From Atlantibacter hermannii (GTDB taxonomy: Bacteria > Pseudomonadota > Gammaproteobacteria > Enterobacterales > Enterobacteriaceae): 64,000 bases of DNA. Numbering within the stretch: the first letter of the stretch is position 1; each line of letters starts with the position of its first letter. Location: the NCBI GenBank assembly GCA_900635495.1, contig LR134136.1:4278001-4342000 (forward strand). The letters run 5' to 3'. The notes under the pieces are model-generated. The model was not told the origin of the DNA. It did not search any database and worked only from the letters and a program-made list of their open reading frames with translations. The position numbers and the translations under genes are program-made. This document shows, piece after piece, positions 54,802 to 64,000 of this stretch.

Positions 54802-56346
54802 CTAACCCGCCAGGAAGAAGCGGAACGCCGGGTTATTTGACTCGTCATGGCAGTCATAACCCAGTTCATTGAGTCGGGTTTCGAAATCCGGCTCATGATC
54901 GCCCAGTTCAAACGCGGCCAGCACCCGGCCATAATCGGTGCCATGGCTGCGGTAGTGGAACAGTGAAATATTCCAGTGGGTGCCGAGCGTGTGTAAAAAC
55001 TTCAACAATGCGCCTGGCGATTCCGGAAATTCGAAGCTGTAGAGCCGCTCGTGTAACGGGCGCGAAGGACGCCCGCCCACCATATAGCGCACATGCAGCT
55101 TCGCCATTTCATCATCGGACAGATCCACGACGTCATAGCCGCCGCTGGTCAGCATGCTGAGGATCTCTTTGCGCTCTTCCAGCCCCCGGCTCAGACGCAC
55201 GCCCACAAAAATACAGGCGTCTCTGGCATCGGCGAAGCGGTAGTTAAACTCCGTCACTGAGCGTCCGCCCAGCAACTGGCAGAATTTCAGAAAGCTGCCT
55301 TTCTCTTCCGGAATGGTCACCGCCAGCAGCGCTTCGCGCTGTTCGCCAAGTTCACAGCGCTCGGACACATAACGCAGGCCGTGGAAATTGACGTTCGCCC
55401 CGGACAACACATGCGCAAGACGTTCGCCCTGGATATTGTGCTGCTGGATGTATTTCTTCATGCCCGCCAGCGCCAGCGCGCCCGACGGTTCCGCAACGGC
55501 GCGTACATCCTCAAACAGGTCTTTCATGGCCGCGCAAATCGCATCGCTGTCTACCGTGATGATGTCATCCAGATATTCCTGACACAGGCGGAATGTCTCA
55601 TCGCCGATACGCTTCACCGCCACGCCTTCCGCAAACAGCCCAACGCGAGGCAAATCTACCGGTTTACCCGCGTCCAGCGCCGCTTTCAGGCAGGCTGAAT
55701 CTTCCGCTTCCACCGCGATCACTTTGATCTGCGGCATCAGCTGCTTGATCAACACCGCAACGCCCGCCGCCAGCCCGCCGCCGCCAACAGGTACAAATAC
55801 CCGATCAATATGGGCATCCTGTTGCAGCAGCTCCAGAGCCATGGTGCCTTGTCCGGCGATAACGGCTGGATGATCAAACGGCGGCACATAGGTGAAACCC
55901 TGTTGAGTGGATAACTCAATTGCTTTGGCTTTGGCTTCATCGAAATTCGCGCCGTGCAGCAACACTTCACCGCCGAAACCGCGCACCGCATCCACTTTGA
56001 TATCCGCCGTGCTGACCGGCATGACGATTAACGCTTTGAGTCCCAGACGGGATGACGAAAGCGCGACGCCCTGCGCATGGTTGCCCGCTGAGGCTGTTAC
56101 CACGCCGCGAGATTTCTGCTCGTCGTTAAGGCCTGCCATCATGGCGTAGGCGCCACGTAGCTTAAAGCTGTGTACCGGCTGGCGGTCCTCCCGCTTGACG
56201 AGAATGACATTGCCCAGACGGGAGGACAGCTTCTCCATCTTCTGCAACGGAGTAACCTGCGCCACTTCATAAACGGGCGCGCGCAATACCGCACGAAGGT
56301 ACTCCGCCCCGCAAGGGGCGGCTGACAGGGGTTCCACGTCGGCCAT
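54802..56346 (-). CDS. ilvA: Threonine deaminase (biosynthetic)
   Basis: PLP-dependent first committed step to isoleucine (threonine to 2-oxobutanoate), allosterically inhibited by isoleucine. It has 514 residues as in E. coli. The PLP lysine is Lys62 in HSFKLRGAY and the glycine loop is VPVGGGGLAAGV. Two C-terminal ACT-like regulatory domains follow (ALLAVTIPEEKGSFLKF and YSFEFPESPGALLKFL). It is the last gene of ilvLGMEDA, two bases after ilvD. Confidence 0.96.
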   Translation of the reverse strand: MADVEPLSAAPCGAEYLRAVLRAPVYEVAQVTPLQKMEKLSSRLGNVILVKREDRQPVHSFKLRGAYAMMAGLNDEQKSRGVVTASAGNHAQGVALSSSRLGLKALIVMPVSTADIKVDAVRGFGGEVLLHGANFDEAKAKAIELSTQQGFTYVPPFDHPAVIAGQGTMALELLQQDAHIDRVFVPVGGGGLAAGVAVLIKQLMPQIKVIAVEAEDSACLKAALDAGKPVDLPRVGLFAEGVAVKRIGDETFRLCQEYLDDIITVDSDAICAAMKDLFEDVRAVAEPSGALALAGMKKYIQQHNIQGERLAHVLSGANVNFHGLRYVSERCELGEQREALLAVTIPEEKGSFLKFCQLLGGRSVTEFNYRFADARDACIFVGVRLSRGLEERKEILSMLTSGGYDVVDLSDDEMAKLHVRYMVGGRPSRPLHERLYSFEFPESPGALLKFLHTLGTHWNISLFHYRSHGTDYGRVLAAFELGDHEPDFETRLNELGYDCHDESNNPAFRFFLAG

Positions 56347-56348
56347 GA

Positions 56349-58199
56349 TTAGCCCCCTAATTTCGATTTATCGCGCACCGCGCCTTTATCTGCGCTGGTG
56401 GCAAGGCTCGCATAGGCGCGCAGGGCGAAGGAAACCTGACGTTCGCGATTGCGCGGCGTCCAGGCCTGGTCACCGCGGGCTTCCTGCGCTTCACGACGGG
56501 CCGCCAGATCGCGGTCGCTGACCTGCAACTGGATGTCACGGTTCGGAATATCAATCGCAATTAAATCGCCGTCTTCAATCAGGCCGATAGCACCACCACT
56601 TGCCGCTTCGGGCGAGACGTGGCCGATAGACAAACCTGATGTACCGCCGGAGAAGCGGCCATCGGTGATCAGCGCGCATGCTTTACCGAGCCCCATCGAT
56701 TTCAGGAAGGTGGTGGGATACAGCATTTCCTGCATCCCCGGCCCGCCTTTCGGCCCTTCATAACGAATGACCACGACATCGCCTTCCACTACCTTACCGC
56801 CAAGAATCGCTTCTACGGCATCGTCCTGGCTTTCATACACTTTGGCCGGACCGGTGAATTTCAGGATGCTGTCGTCCACGCCCGCTGTTTTTACAATGCA
56901 GCCGTTTTCCGCGAAGTTGCCGTACAGCACCGCCAACCCGCCGTCCTGGCTGTAAGCATGCTCAAGCGAACGAATGCAGCCATTCTGACGGTCATCATCC
57001 AGTGAATCCCAACGGCATGACTGTGAGAACGCCTGCGTGGTGCGGATGCCCGCCGGGCCCGCGGAGAACATGCTTTTCACCGCGTCGTCTTTGGTCAGCA
57101 TAATGTCGTAGCGATCGAGCGTTTCCGGCAGGCTTAGGCCCAGCACGTTGTAGACATCGCGATTTAACAGCCCCGCACGGTCCAGTTCGCCCAGGATGCC
57201 TAATACGCCGCCCGCACGGTGAACGTCTTCCATATGGTATTTCTGGGTGCTCGGCGCAACCTTGCACAGTTGCGGCACTTTGCGCGACAGCTTGTCGATA
57301 TCGCTCATGGTGAAATCAATTTCGGCTTCCTGGGCCGCCGCCAGCAGGTGAAGCACGGTGTTGGTCGAGCCGCCCATGGCGATATCCAGCGTCATGGCAT
57401 TTTCAAACGCCGCTTTGCTGGCGATGTTGCGCGGCAAGGCGCGTTCATCTTCCTGCTCGTAATAACGTTTGGTTAACTCAACGATGCGTTTACCTGCACT
57501 CAGGAACAGTTCTTTGCGATCGGAGTGGGTTGCCAGCAACGAACCGTTGCCCGGTTGGGACAGACCCAGCGCTTCAGTCAGGCAGTTCATGGAGTTTGCG
57601 GTAAACATCCCGGAGCAGGAGCCGCAGGTCGGGCAAGCGGAACGCTCAACCTGATCGCTTTGCTCGTTGCTGACTTTCGGGTCCGCGCCCTGAATCATGG
57701 CATCGACCAGATCCAGCTTGATGATTTTGTCGGAGAGCTTGGTCTTGCCCGCTTCCATTGGCCCGCCGGAGACGAAAATCACCGGGATATTCAGGCGCAG
57801 CGAGGCCATCAGCATCCCCGGGGTGATTTTGTCGCAGTTGGAAATGCACACCATCGCATCAGCGCAATGGGCGTTAACCATATACTCAACTGAATCGGCA
57901 ATCAGCTCACGGGACGGCAGTGAATAAAGCATGCCGCCGTGGCCCATGGCGATGCCATCATCCACGGCAATGGTGTTGAACTCTTTTGCCACGCCGCCTG
58001 AGGCTTCGATTTGCTCGGCAACCAGTTTACCCAAATCACGCAGATGAACGTGACCCGGTACAAACTGGGTAAACGAGTTCACCACCGCGATAATCGGCTT
58101 ACCGAAATCGGCGTCGGTCATGCCGGTGGCGCGCCATAATGCGCGGGCACCCGCCATATTACGGCCATGGGTGGTGGTGGCTGAACGGTACTTAGGCAT
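56349..58199 (-). CDS. ilvD: Dihydroxy-acid dehydratase
   Basis: [4Fe-4S] enzyme that makes the 2-keto acids of isoleucine and valine. It has 616 residues, the E. coli length. Cluster-ligand cysteines are visible in NCDKITPGM and CPTCGSCSGMFTANSMNC, and the signature DGRFSGGTSGLSIGHVSPEA is near the C-terminus. It lies 60 bp after ilvE. Confidence 0.96.
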   Translation of the reverse strand: MPKYRSATTTHGRNMAGARALWRATGMTDADFGKPIIAVVNSFTQFVPGHVHLRDLGKLVAEQIEASGGVAKEFNTIAVDDGIAMGHGGMLYSLPSRELIADSVEYMVNAHCADAMVCISNCDKITPGMLMASLRLNIPVIFVSGGPMEAGKTKLSDKIIKLDLVDAMIQGADPKVSNEQSDQVERSACPTCGSCSGMFTANSMNCLTEALGLSQPGNGSLLATHSDRKELFLSAGKRIVELTKRYYEQEDERALPRNIASKAAFENAMTLDIAMGGSTNTVLHLLAAAQEAEIDFTMSDIDKLSRKVPQLCKVAPSTQKYHMEDVHRAGGVLGILGELDRAGLLNRDVYNVLGLSLPETLDRYDIMLTKDDAVKSMFSAGPAGIRTTQAFSQSCRWDSLDDDRQNGCIRSLEHAYSQDGGLAVLYGNFAENGCIVKTAGVDDSILKFTGPAKVYESQDDAVEAILGGKVVEGDVVVIRYEGPKGGPGMQEMLYPTTFLKSMGLGKACALITDGRFSGGTSGLSIGHVSPEAASGGAIGLIEDGDLIAIDIPNRDIQLQVSDRDLAARREAQEARGDQAWTPRNRERQVSFALRAYASLATSADKGAVRDKSKLGG

Positions 58200-58259
58200 G
58201 CTTTATTTACTCCCGTCTGTCTACTAAATGGGACGGTGCGTGCCGTCCCAAAATTATGC

Positions 58260-59189
58260 TTATGAATTCACTTGATCCAACCAGCCCCATTTATCTTCCG
58301 TTTCACCGGTGAAGAGGCCAAAGAAGGCTTGCTGAATACGTTTGGTGACCGGGCCACAACGGCCTTCGCCCACCTGGATGCCGTCAACGCTGCGCACCGG
58401 GGTAATTTCTGCGGCAGTGCCCGACATAAAGACTTCGTCGGCCAGATACAGAGATTCGCGTGACAACACCTGCTCGCGCACTTCGATACCCAAATCTTTG
58501 GCAAGCTTAATAATGGCGTCACGGGTAATACCCGGCAGCGCAGATGAGGTGAACGGCGGCGTAAACAGAATGCCGTCTTTCACTTCAAACAGGTTTTCAC
58601 CTGCACCTTCAGAAATGTAGCCGTTAACATCCAGGGCGATACCTTCCTGATAGCCATGGCGGCGCGCTTCGCTGCCGACCAGTAAAGAAGAAAGGTAGTT
58701 ACCGCCCGCTTTCGCGGCAGTCGGAATGGTGTTCGGCGCAACGCGGTTCCAGGAAGAAACCATGGCGTCAATGCCCTGCTCCAGCGCTTCGGCACCTAAG
58801 TAAGCGCCCCACGGGAACGCGGCGATAATCACATCGGTGGTGTAGCCCGCAGGCGGGTTCACGCCCATACCGACATCACCCACAAAGACCAGCGGGCGGA
58901 TGTAGGCGCTGACCAGATTGTTTTTACGGATCACCTGGCGGCACGCTTCCATCAGTTCTTCCACGCTCTGGCTTACAGGAAAGCGATAGATTTTTGCCGA
59001 GTCGCGCAGACGCTGCATATGCTCACGATGACGGAAAACGACCGGGCCTTTATGGGAGTCATAGCAACGGATGCCTTCAAAGACTGACGTACCGTAGTGC
59101 AGCGCATGAGACATCACGTGAACCTTCGCCTCGCCCCACGGAACCATCTCACCGTTGAACCAGATATAATCAGCTTTCTTCGTCGTCAT
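58260..59189 (-). CDS. ilvE: Branched-chain amino-acid aminotransferase
   Basis: Class IV PLP aminotransferase for the last step of isoleucine, valine and leucine synthesis. It has 309 residues; the PLP lysine is Lys160 in PTAAKAGGNYLSSLL, and EGAGENLFEVKDG follows. I chose the ATG at 59189 (MTTKKADYIWFNGEM), with AGGAAG upstream; the in-frame ATG at 59324 would overlap ilvM. It follows ilvM by 16 bp. Confidence 0.96.
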   Translation of the reverse strand: MTTKKADYIWFNGEMVPWGEAKVHVMSHALHYGTSVFEGIRCYDSHKGPVVFRHREHMQRLRDSAKIYRFPVSQSVEELMEACRQVIRKNNLVSAYIRPLVFVGDVGMGVNPPAGYTTDVIIAAFPWGAYLGAEALEQGIDAMVSSWNRVAPNTIPTAAKAGGNYLSSLLVGSEARRHGYQEGIALDVNGYISEGAGENLFEVKDGILFTPPFTSSALPGITRDAIIKLAKDLGIEVREQVLSRESLYLADEVFMSGTAAEITPVRSVDGIQVGEGRCGPVTKRIQQAFFGLFTGETEDKWGWLDQVNS

Positions 59190-59205
59190 TTTTCTTCCTT
59201 TGCGC

Positions 59206-59475
59206 TTATGCGCGAATTTGTTGTGATAATGAGTGATGTGTTTCCTGCTGGATCTCGACATAAGCGACATCGACCAGCTTACTAAGCTGACTAAACAGTA
59301 ATTCGACAGGGCGAAGGCTGGCAACGGTCAATTCAATATTTATATTTTCTGCATTGCCTGCCGTCGCCATATTCATTGAGCAGATCTCAAAACCGCGATG
59401 TCGCACGACACGGATCACACGCTCCAGGGTCTCCGGACGAAAACGCGCCTGTACGGCCAGTTGATGTTGCATCAT
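59206..59475 (-). CDS. ilvM: Acetolactate synthase II small subunit
   Basis: An 89-residue regulatory ACT-domain subunit needed for full activity of the IlvG catalytic subunit. It begins MMQHQLAVQARFRPETLERV and keeps the conserved VRHRGFEICSMNM. It overlaps the ilvG stop by four bases (ATGA), so the subunits are translationally coupled. Confidence 0.95.
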   Translation of the reverse strand: MMQHQLAVQARFRPETLERVIRVVRHRGFEICSMNMATAGNAENINIELTVASLRPVELLFSQLSKLVDVAYVEIQQETHHSLSQQIRA

Positions 59476-61118
59476 GATAATTTCTCCAGCATTTGTGAGT
59501 TACTGGCACCCGGCGGTACCAGCGGCCAGACGTTTTCCAGTTCATTGATTGAGACGTGAAGCAGATAAGGGCCTTCGCTCGTTAACATTTCATCAAGCGC
59601 AGCCTCAACCTGATCTTTACGGGTGATATGCTGGCCAGGAATGCCGAAAGCGCGGGCCAGCATTAAAAAATCGGGGTTATCGGTCAGGGTGGTTTCACTG
59701 TAACGTTCGGCGAAGAACAACTGCTGCCACTGACGAACCATGCCTAAACGCTGGTTGTCCAGTAAGACGATTTTCACCGGCAGCTGCTTTCGCTTCACCG
59801 TGCCCAGTTCCTGAACATTCATCATGAATGAACCGTCGCCGGATACGCAGATCACCGTATCGTCAGGGCGAGCCACCTGCGCGCCTACCGCCGCCGGCAA
59901 GCCAAAACCCATGGTGCCAAGACCGCTTGAAGTAATGAAGTTTTCCGGACGGCTGAAGGTCATATGCTGTGCAGCCCACATCTGGTGCTGGCCGACATCC
60001 GTCGTAACCACGCTATCGTGCGGTTTGCGATCGGAAAGCTGCTTTAACAACAGCGGCGCATAGATGGCCTCACCGGGATGATCGTAACGCCAGGCATGAT
60101 CGGCCTGCAGCGCGCTGACTTCTTCACGCCAGGCGTCGATCGCCAGGGGTTGTTGTAAAGCGGGCAGAAGATGATTCAGGGAACCCTGCAACGCGACATG
60201 CGCCTGGCGCAGTTTGTTCATCTCCGCCGGGTCGATATCCATATGGATGACTTTGGCGTGCGGCGCGAAGGTATTGAGTTTTCCGGTCACACGGTCATCG
60301 AAGCGTGCGCCGATCGCAATCAGCAAGTCGCACGCTTGCACGGCCAGATTGGCCGCTTTCGTACCGTGCATGCCCAGCATCCCCACATAGCCGGGATAAT
60401 CGGCGGGCACCGCGCCCAATCCTTTTAACGTGACGGTCGCCGGCATCGCGGTGACGGCTAAAAACTCGCGCAAAGCGGGTACGGCTTGCGCCATACCGAC
60501 GCCGCCACCCACATAAACCATCGGTTTTTTCGCCTGGCTCAACATGATGCGCGCCTGCTCCAGCTCCGCATGAGGAAGCTCGAACGTGTCTTCCACTGCG
60601 GCGAGGCAAGGCTCCAGCTCGCCGCTGGCAATCTGGATATCTTTTGGAATATCAACCAGAACCGGACCAGGACGCCCCGAGTTGGCAATCTCAAACGCTT
60701 CGGCGATAACATGAGGCAGTTCTTCTAAGGATTCGACAAGGAAGCTGTGCTTGGTGCATGCCAGTGAAAGACCCAGCACATCCACCTCCTGAAACGCGTC
60801 GGTACCGATCAGCGGAGAAGCCACCTGGCCGGTAATTGCGACAACGGGAACGGAATCCAGTAACGCATCCGCCAGACCGGTGATTAAGTTGGTTGCCCCC
60901 GGTCCGGACGTTGCGATGCAGACACCTGTTTTGCCGGTTGAACGGGCATACCCGATGGCCGCCATCGCGGCACCCTGCTCATGGCGGCACAGTAAATGCT
61001 CGACGCCTCCATCGTATAACGCATCATATACGGGCATTATCGCTCCGCCGGGATAGCCGAAAACCGTATCCACTCCCTGAGCCCGCAAAGCATGTACCAC
61101 CCACTGAGCACCATTCAT
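59472..61118 (-). CDS. ilvG: Acetolactate synthase II large subunit (intact)
   Basis: Thiamine-diphosphate enzyme for the first common step of branched-chain synthesis; isozyme II resists valine inhibition. It has 548 uninterrupted residues. The ThDP glutamate is Glu47 in CRHEQGAAMAA and the cofactor motif GDGSFMMNVQELGTVKRKQL follows in the C-terminal third. E. coli K-12 carries a natural frameshift in ilvG; this copy is complete, so the strain should be resistant to valine. Confidence 0.96.
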   Translation of the reverse strand: MNGAQWVVHALRAQGVDTVFGYPGGAIMPVYDALYDGGVEHLLCRHEQGAAMAAIGYARSTGKTGVCIATSGPGATNLITGLADALLDSVPVVAITGQVASPLIGTDAFQEVDVLGLSLACTKHSFLVESLEELPHVIAEAFEIANSGRPGPVLVDIPKDIQIASGELEPCLAAVEDTFELPHAELEQARIMLSQAKKPMVYVGGGVGMAQAVPALREFLAVTAMPATVTLKGLGAVPADYPGYVGMLGMHGTKAANLAVQACDLLIAIGARFDDRVTGKLNTFAPHAKVIHMDIDPAEMNKLRQAHVALQGSLNHLLPALQQPLAIDAWREEVSALQADHAWRYDHPGEAIYAPLLLKQLSDRKPHDSVVTTDVGQHQMWAAQHMTFSRPENFITSSGLGTMGFGLPAAVGAQVARPDDTVICVSGDGSFMMNVQELGTVKRKQLPVKIVLLDNQRLGMVRQWQQLFFAERYSETTLTDNPDFLMLARAFGIPGQHITRKDQVEAALDEMLTSEGPYLLHVSINELENVWPLVPPGASNSQMLEKLS

Positions 61119-61202
61119 AGTTATTCTTCCGTCACAGAATGAGGCAAACAGGATTTTATGCTAGAACACATCACTTACCCCTAATCACCATTCATTAGCT
61201 AA

Positions 61203-61235
61203 TAAAAAACCCCCGGACCTTTCGGTGCGGGGGTT
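61203..61235 (-). terminator. ilv operon attenuator
   Basis: AACCCCC and GGGGGTT close a GC-rich hairpin (inner bases partly paired through CACC/GGTCC), followed on the minus strand by TTTTATT. It lies just downstream of ilvL and is the terminator arm of the multivalent attenuation switch. From here to the ilvG start (61119-61202) there is only leader sequence. Confidence 0.9.
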
Positions 61236-61257
61236 CTCGTTGATTCAGGCTTGATTT

Positions 61258-61356
61258 TTAAGCCTTTCTTTCTCCAAGTGCAGCCCCGCACGGTGGGATA
61301 ATAATCACCACCACGCTAATCACGACCAGGCTAATCACTCGTAGAAGGGCTGTCAT
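61258..61356 (-). CDS. ilvL: ilv operon leader peptide
   Basis: A 32-residue leader reading MTALLRVISLVVISVVVIII then PPCGAALGERKA. It is rich in Leu, Val and Ile codons, so ribosome stalling when any of these charged tRNAs is scarce favours the antiterminator and lets ilvGMEDA be transcribed. It is almost identical to the E. coli peptide, differing only near the C-terminus. It was too short for a standard ORF cutoff. Confidence 0.96.
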   Translation of the reverse strand: MTALLRVISLVVISVVVIIIPPCGAALGERKA

Positions 61357-61691
61357 TTTGGTTATTTCTTACATCGTAATCGAAGGAATACCTAAAGAGT
61401 TACCATAGAGTTGATGCAGCGCACAACATTTTTTTACAAAGCCATTTTCCGCCGCCCGCCAAAAATCCCAATAACGAATTGTTTTTTATGAAATAAACGC
61501 CATGTGATTTTTTTTCATGAAAAAGAGGGTTTCGGGTATTTAACGCGCCATTACGATTTTGCGGCCTGGCTTCCAATACGGATGTCAAAAATGAAAATCT
61601 TATAACCTCTCTGGAAGAGCGCTCGTAATCTCCCCCTTTCTCAATTTTATTTGATCACTTCAATGCGCAGACTCTTGGTACTGGAGGAGTT
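61357..61691. promoter_or_regulatory. Intergenic region between ilvL and yifB (promoters, no gene)
   Basis: These 335 bp are AT-rich and must hold the ilvL promoter and the divergent yifB promoter. They include a palindromic TTTTTCATGAAAAA near 61510-61525. In E. coli this stretch carries an IHF-bound upstream activating region for the ilv promoter; I cannot place the IHF site with confidence. No convincing small ORF is seen. Confidence 0.5.
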
Positions 61692-63211
61692 ATGTCGCTA
61701 TCGGTCATTTTTACACGCGCAGCATTAGGCGTTGCTGCCCCGCTGGTCACGGTTGAAGTACATATTAGTCAGGGACTGCCCGGGCTTACTATTGTTGGCT
61801 TACCCGAAACGACCGTTAAAGAAGCCAGGGATAGAGTGCGCAGCGCGTTGATTAACAGCGGCTATTCCTTCCCGGCACGTAAAATCACTATCAATCTCGC
61901 ACCTGCGGATTTGCCTAAAGAAGGCGGGCGATACGATTTACCTATCGCTATTGCGCTGCTGGCGGCCTCTGAGCAGCTTAACGCTACGAATCTGGATCGT
62001 TACGAGTTTGTTGGTGAATTAGCGCTTACAGGCGCTCTGAGGGCGTTCCTGGCGCAATATGTGCGGCAATGGAAGCACTTAAGTCAGGAAGGAAGGTCAT
62101 TGTTTCACAGGATAATTCGCGTGAGGTCGGGTTAATCCAGGAAGAAGGCTGTTTGATCGCGCAGCACCTCCAGCAAGTCTGTGCATTTCTTGAGGGTAAA
62201 GCGGAACTGGACTCCCCCTTTGTTGAACAATCTGCCGCGCCGTTAATCATCGACGATCTAAACGAAGTGGTTGGGCAACAACAGGGGAAACGCGCGCTGG
62301 AGATAACCGCGTCAGGCGGGCATAACTTATTGTTTATCGGGCCGCCGGGCACAGGTAAAACGATGCTCGCCAGCCGTCTCAACGGCCTGTTACCTATATT
62401 AAGCGATCGGGAGGCGCTGGAAAGCGCGGCGATTCATAGCCTGGTCAATCCACATATGATCCATCAACAGTGGCGTCAGCGTCCGTTCCGGGCGCCTCAC
62501 CATAGCGCATCGTTAACGGCTATGGTGGGAGGCGGCGCAATACCGGCACCCGGTGAAATTTCACTGGCGCATAATGGTGTGCTCTTCCTGGATGAACTGC
62601 CGGAATTCGAACGCCGTGTGCTGGATGCACTACGCGAACCTATCGAGTCCGGCACAATCCATATCTCCAGAACGCGCGCCAAAGTGAGCTACCCGGCCCG
62701 GTTTCAATTGATTGCCGCTATGAATCCCAGCCCAACAGGGCATTACCAGGGGAATCATAATCGTTGCAGTCCAGAGCAGACGTTACGCTATCTGGGGCGG
62801 CTTTCCGGGCCGTTTCTCGACCGGTTCGATATCTCTCTGGAGATCCCGCTTCCTCCCCCGGGTATGTTAAGCCAACGACACGCTGAGTGTGAAAGTAGCG
62901 CGGTGGTGCGTGCAAGGGTTCAACTAGTGCAAAACCTACAATTTCAACGACAGGGGAAGCTCAATGCCATGCTGGATAATTCTGGCATCAATGCCTTCTG
63001 TGAACTTGAAAAAGAGGATGCCTTGTGGATGGAGGAAACGCTGATCGCGCTTGGGTTATCAACCCGCGCCTGGTTCAGGTTACTTCGTGTCGCCAGGACT
63101 ATTGCGGATATGGCCGGGTCTGAAAAGATTATGCGGCCTCATATACTCGAAGCCTTATCGTATCGCGCAATCGACAGAATGTTGGTCCATCTGCAAAAAA
63201 TGCAGGCATAA
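61692..63211 (+). CDS. yifB: YifB/ComM-type AAA+ protein (one frameshift)
   Basis: Member of the Mg-chelatase-like ComM family; ComM of Vibrio and Haemophilus is a hexameric branch-migration helicase used in natural transformation, and the role in enterics is less clear. The Lon-like N-terminal domain (ITINLAPADLPKEGGRYDLP), Walker A GPPGTGKTML, and LFLDELPEFERR (Walker B) are visible. The frame is lost after LALTGALR at GGG 62041-62043. Adding one G gives GVPGAICAAMEALKSGRK and 506 residues, the E. coli length. A GGAGG ribosome site precedes the ATG. Confidence 0.92.
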
Positions 63212-63239
63212 AAAAGGGGGCTTAGCGCCCCCGTTTTTT
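63210..63239. terminator. Bidirectional terminator between yifB and maoP
   Basis: GGGGGC (63216-63221) and GCCCCC (63227-63232) form the stem with a 5-nt loop, with A-run on the left and T-run on the right. It overlaps the last bases of yifB and the maoP stop codon region. Confidence 0.85.
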
Positions 63240-63576
63240 AATCATCACTCTCTGTGTAGTCTTCCATGCCTTCCATCTGCGGCTTACCGCCAGACAGCGT
63301 ATGGAAACGTTTCGGACGTTTGATACGTGCCATATACTTGATCCACACACGCTCAGCTTCTGTTGCCGGCTCGCGCTCACCGCGGCAAACAGCGACAAAC
63401 TGCTTCTCCTCATCAGTAGAGGGTTCACGTTTTCCTAAATCCAGCTCATTGAACGCATAACCACAGCGTTCCAGCAATTGAGCTTCTTTAATTGTGAAAT
63501 CACCATGGCGAGAGAACCCGCGCGGATAATATTTATTGTCGAAAAATCGATTAGTCGTCGTAAAGCTTTCCGCCAT
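63238..63576 (-). CDS. maoP: Macrodomain Ori organisation protein MaoP
   Basis: A 112-residue orthologue of E. coli YifE/MaoP, which together with the maoS site restricts mobility of the Ori macrodomain. The sequence starts MAESFTTTNRFFDNKYYPRG and contains HGDFTIKEAQLLERCGYAFN and the acidic C-terminus DYTESDD. In E. coli maoS lies near maoP; I cannot identify it here by eye, but the 119 bp upstream, shared with hdfR, is the natural place. Convergent with yifB. Confidence 0.93.
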   Translation of the reverse strand: MAESFTTTNRFFDNKYYPRGFSRHGDFTIKEAQLLERCGYAFNELDLGKREPSTDEEKQFVAVCRGEREPATEAERVWIKYMARIKRPKRFHTLSGGKPQMEGMEDYTESDD

Positions 63577-63695
63577 CCTACACGCTCCTAATTCTCTTGG
63601 CCGAGCTATTTATGGCGCGGAGTATTAGTTACGCTTGACAGAGCGTCAAACAAAACATTTAAATCATAACGAGAAAAAATTTTGCGGAGAGAGAT

Positions 63696-64000
63696 GTGGA
63701 TACTGACTTACTCAAAACCTTCCTGGAAGTCAGCAGAACTCGCCATTTTGGTCGTGCTGCAGAAGCGCTCTACCTGACACAATCAGCAGTTAGCTTTCGA
63801 ATCCGTCAGTTAGAGAATCAGTTAGGGGTGAATCTTTTTACGCGCCACCGTAACAACATCAGACTCACTACAGCAGGAGAGAAGTTACTGCCGTACGCTG
63901 AGAATCTGATGAGTACGTGGCAAGCCGCAAAAAAAGAAGTCGCGCATACGACCCGGCATAATGAACTATCGATTGGGCCAGCGCATCGTTATGGGAATGC
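63696..64000 (+). CDS. hdfR: LysR-family regulator HdfR, N-terminal part (one frameshift, runs off window)
   Basis: H-NS-dependent regulator that represses flhDC in E. coli. The GTG at 63696 (MDTDLLKTFLEVSRTRHFGR) has GGAG six bases upstream. The helix-turn-helix region is AAEALYLTQSAVSFRIRQLE. Near the window end the frame shifts at GGG 63975-63977: restoring one G gives LSIGASASLWEC, the expected continuation, instead of LSIGPAHRYGN. The rest of the gene lies outside the window. Confidence 0.88.
   Translation, partial: MDTDLLKTFLEVSRTRHFGRAAEALYLTQSAVSFRIRQLENQLGVNLFTRHRNNIRLTTAGEKLLPYAENLMSTWQAAKKEVAHTTRHNELSIGPAHRYGN

Overview
The window is a stretch of core chromosome from a member of the Enterobacteriaceae (Enterobacterales). 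Gene content and order match the E. coli udp-metE-recQ-cyaA-hemC-wec-rho-ilv-yifB segment almost gene for gene, and the encoded proteins look like close orthologues of the E. coli ones. It is not E. coli K-12: ilvG is intact, aslA/aslB are missing between glmZ and the tRNA operon, yigF/yigG are missing between rarD and corA, ppiC is present as two tandem paralogues, and ilvY is followed by an extra gene resembling a Tai4 immunity protein. I cannot fix the genus from this sequence alone.

Layout. 1-13.6 kb: udp (partial), dlhH, the divergent metE/metR pair, bioP, yigL, pldB, rhtB/rhtC, recQ, pldA, yigI, rarD. 13.6-23.6 kb: corA with a long regulated leader containing a probable corL peptide ORF; uvrD behind a LexA box and attenuator; the yifL-dapF-yigA-xerC-yigB operon; cyaY; cyaA. 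23.8-30.5 kb: hemCDXY, the small RNA GlmZ with a sigma-54 promoter, the argX-hisR-leuT-proM tRNA operon, and the amino-acid permease yifK. 30.7-43.6 kb (minus strand): the complete enterobacterial common antigen operon wecA-wzzE-wecB-wecC-rffG-rffH-wecD-wecE-wzxE-wecF-wzyE-wecG. 43.8-51.7 kb: rho with its rhoL leader, trxA, rhlB, gppA, a 46-residue ORF, rep and two ppiC copies. 51.8-61.4 kb: the isoleucine-valine block ilvC/ilvY and ilvLGMEDA with its attenuator. 61.7-64 kb: yifB, maoP and the start of hdfR.

The most important practical point is sequence quality. I count about 18 single-base indels that break reading frames (metE, pldB, rhtB, rhtC, recQ, pldA, rarD, uvrD three times, hemC, yifK, wecG, wecA twice, rhoL, yifB, hdfR). 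Nearly all lie in short homopolymers, and correcting one base at each restores the expected family length, usually to the residue. These look like sequencing or consensus errors rather than gene decay, so I annotate those genes as whole CDSs with the shift noted.

I see no mobile element, prophage, CRISPR array or defence island. The least ordinary items are the Tai4-like gene in the ilvY transcription unit, the tandem ppiC paralogue, the small ORF behind rep, the non-AUG corL candidate, and the GlmZ promoter region with three GlrR-like sites.
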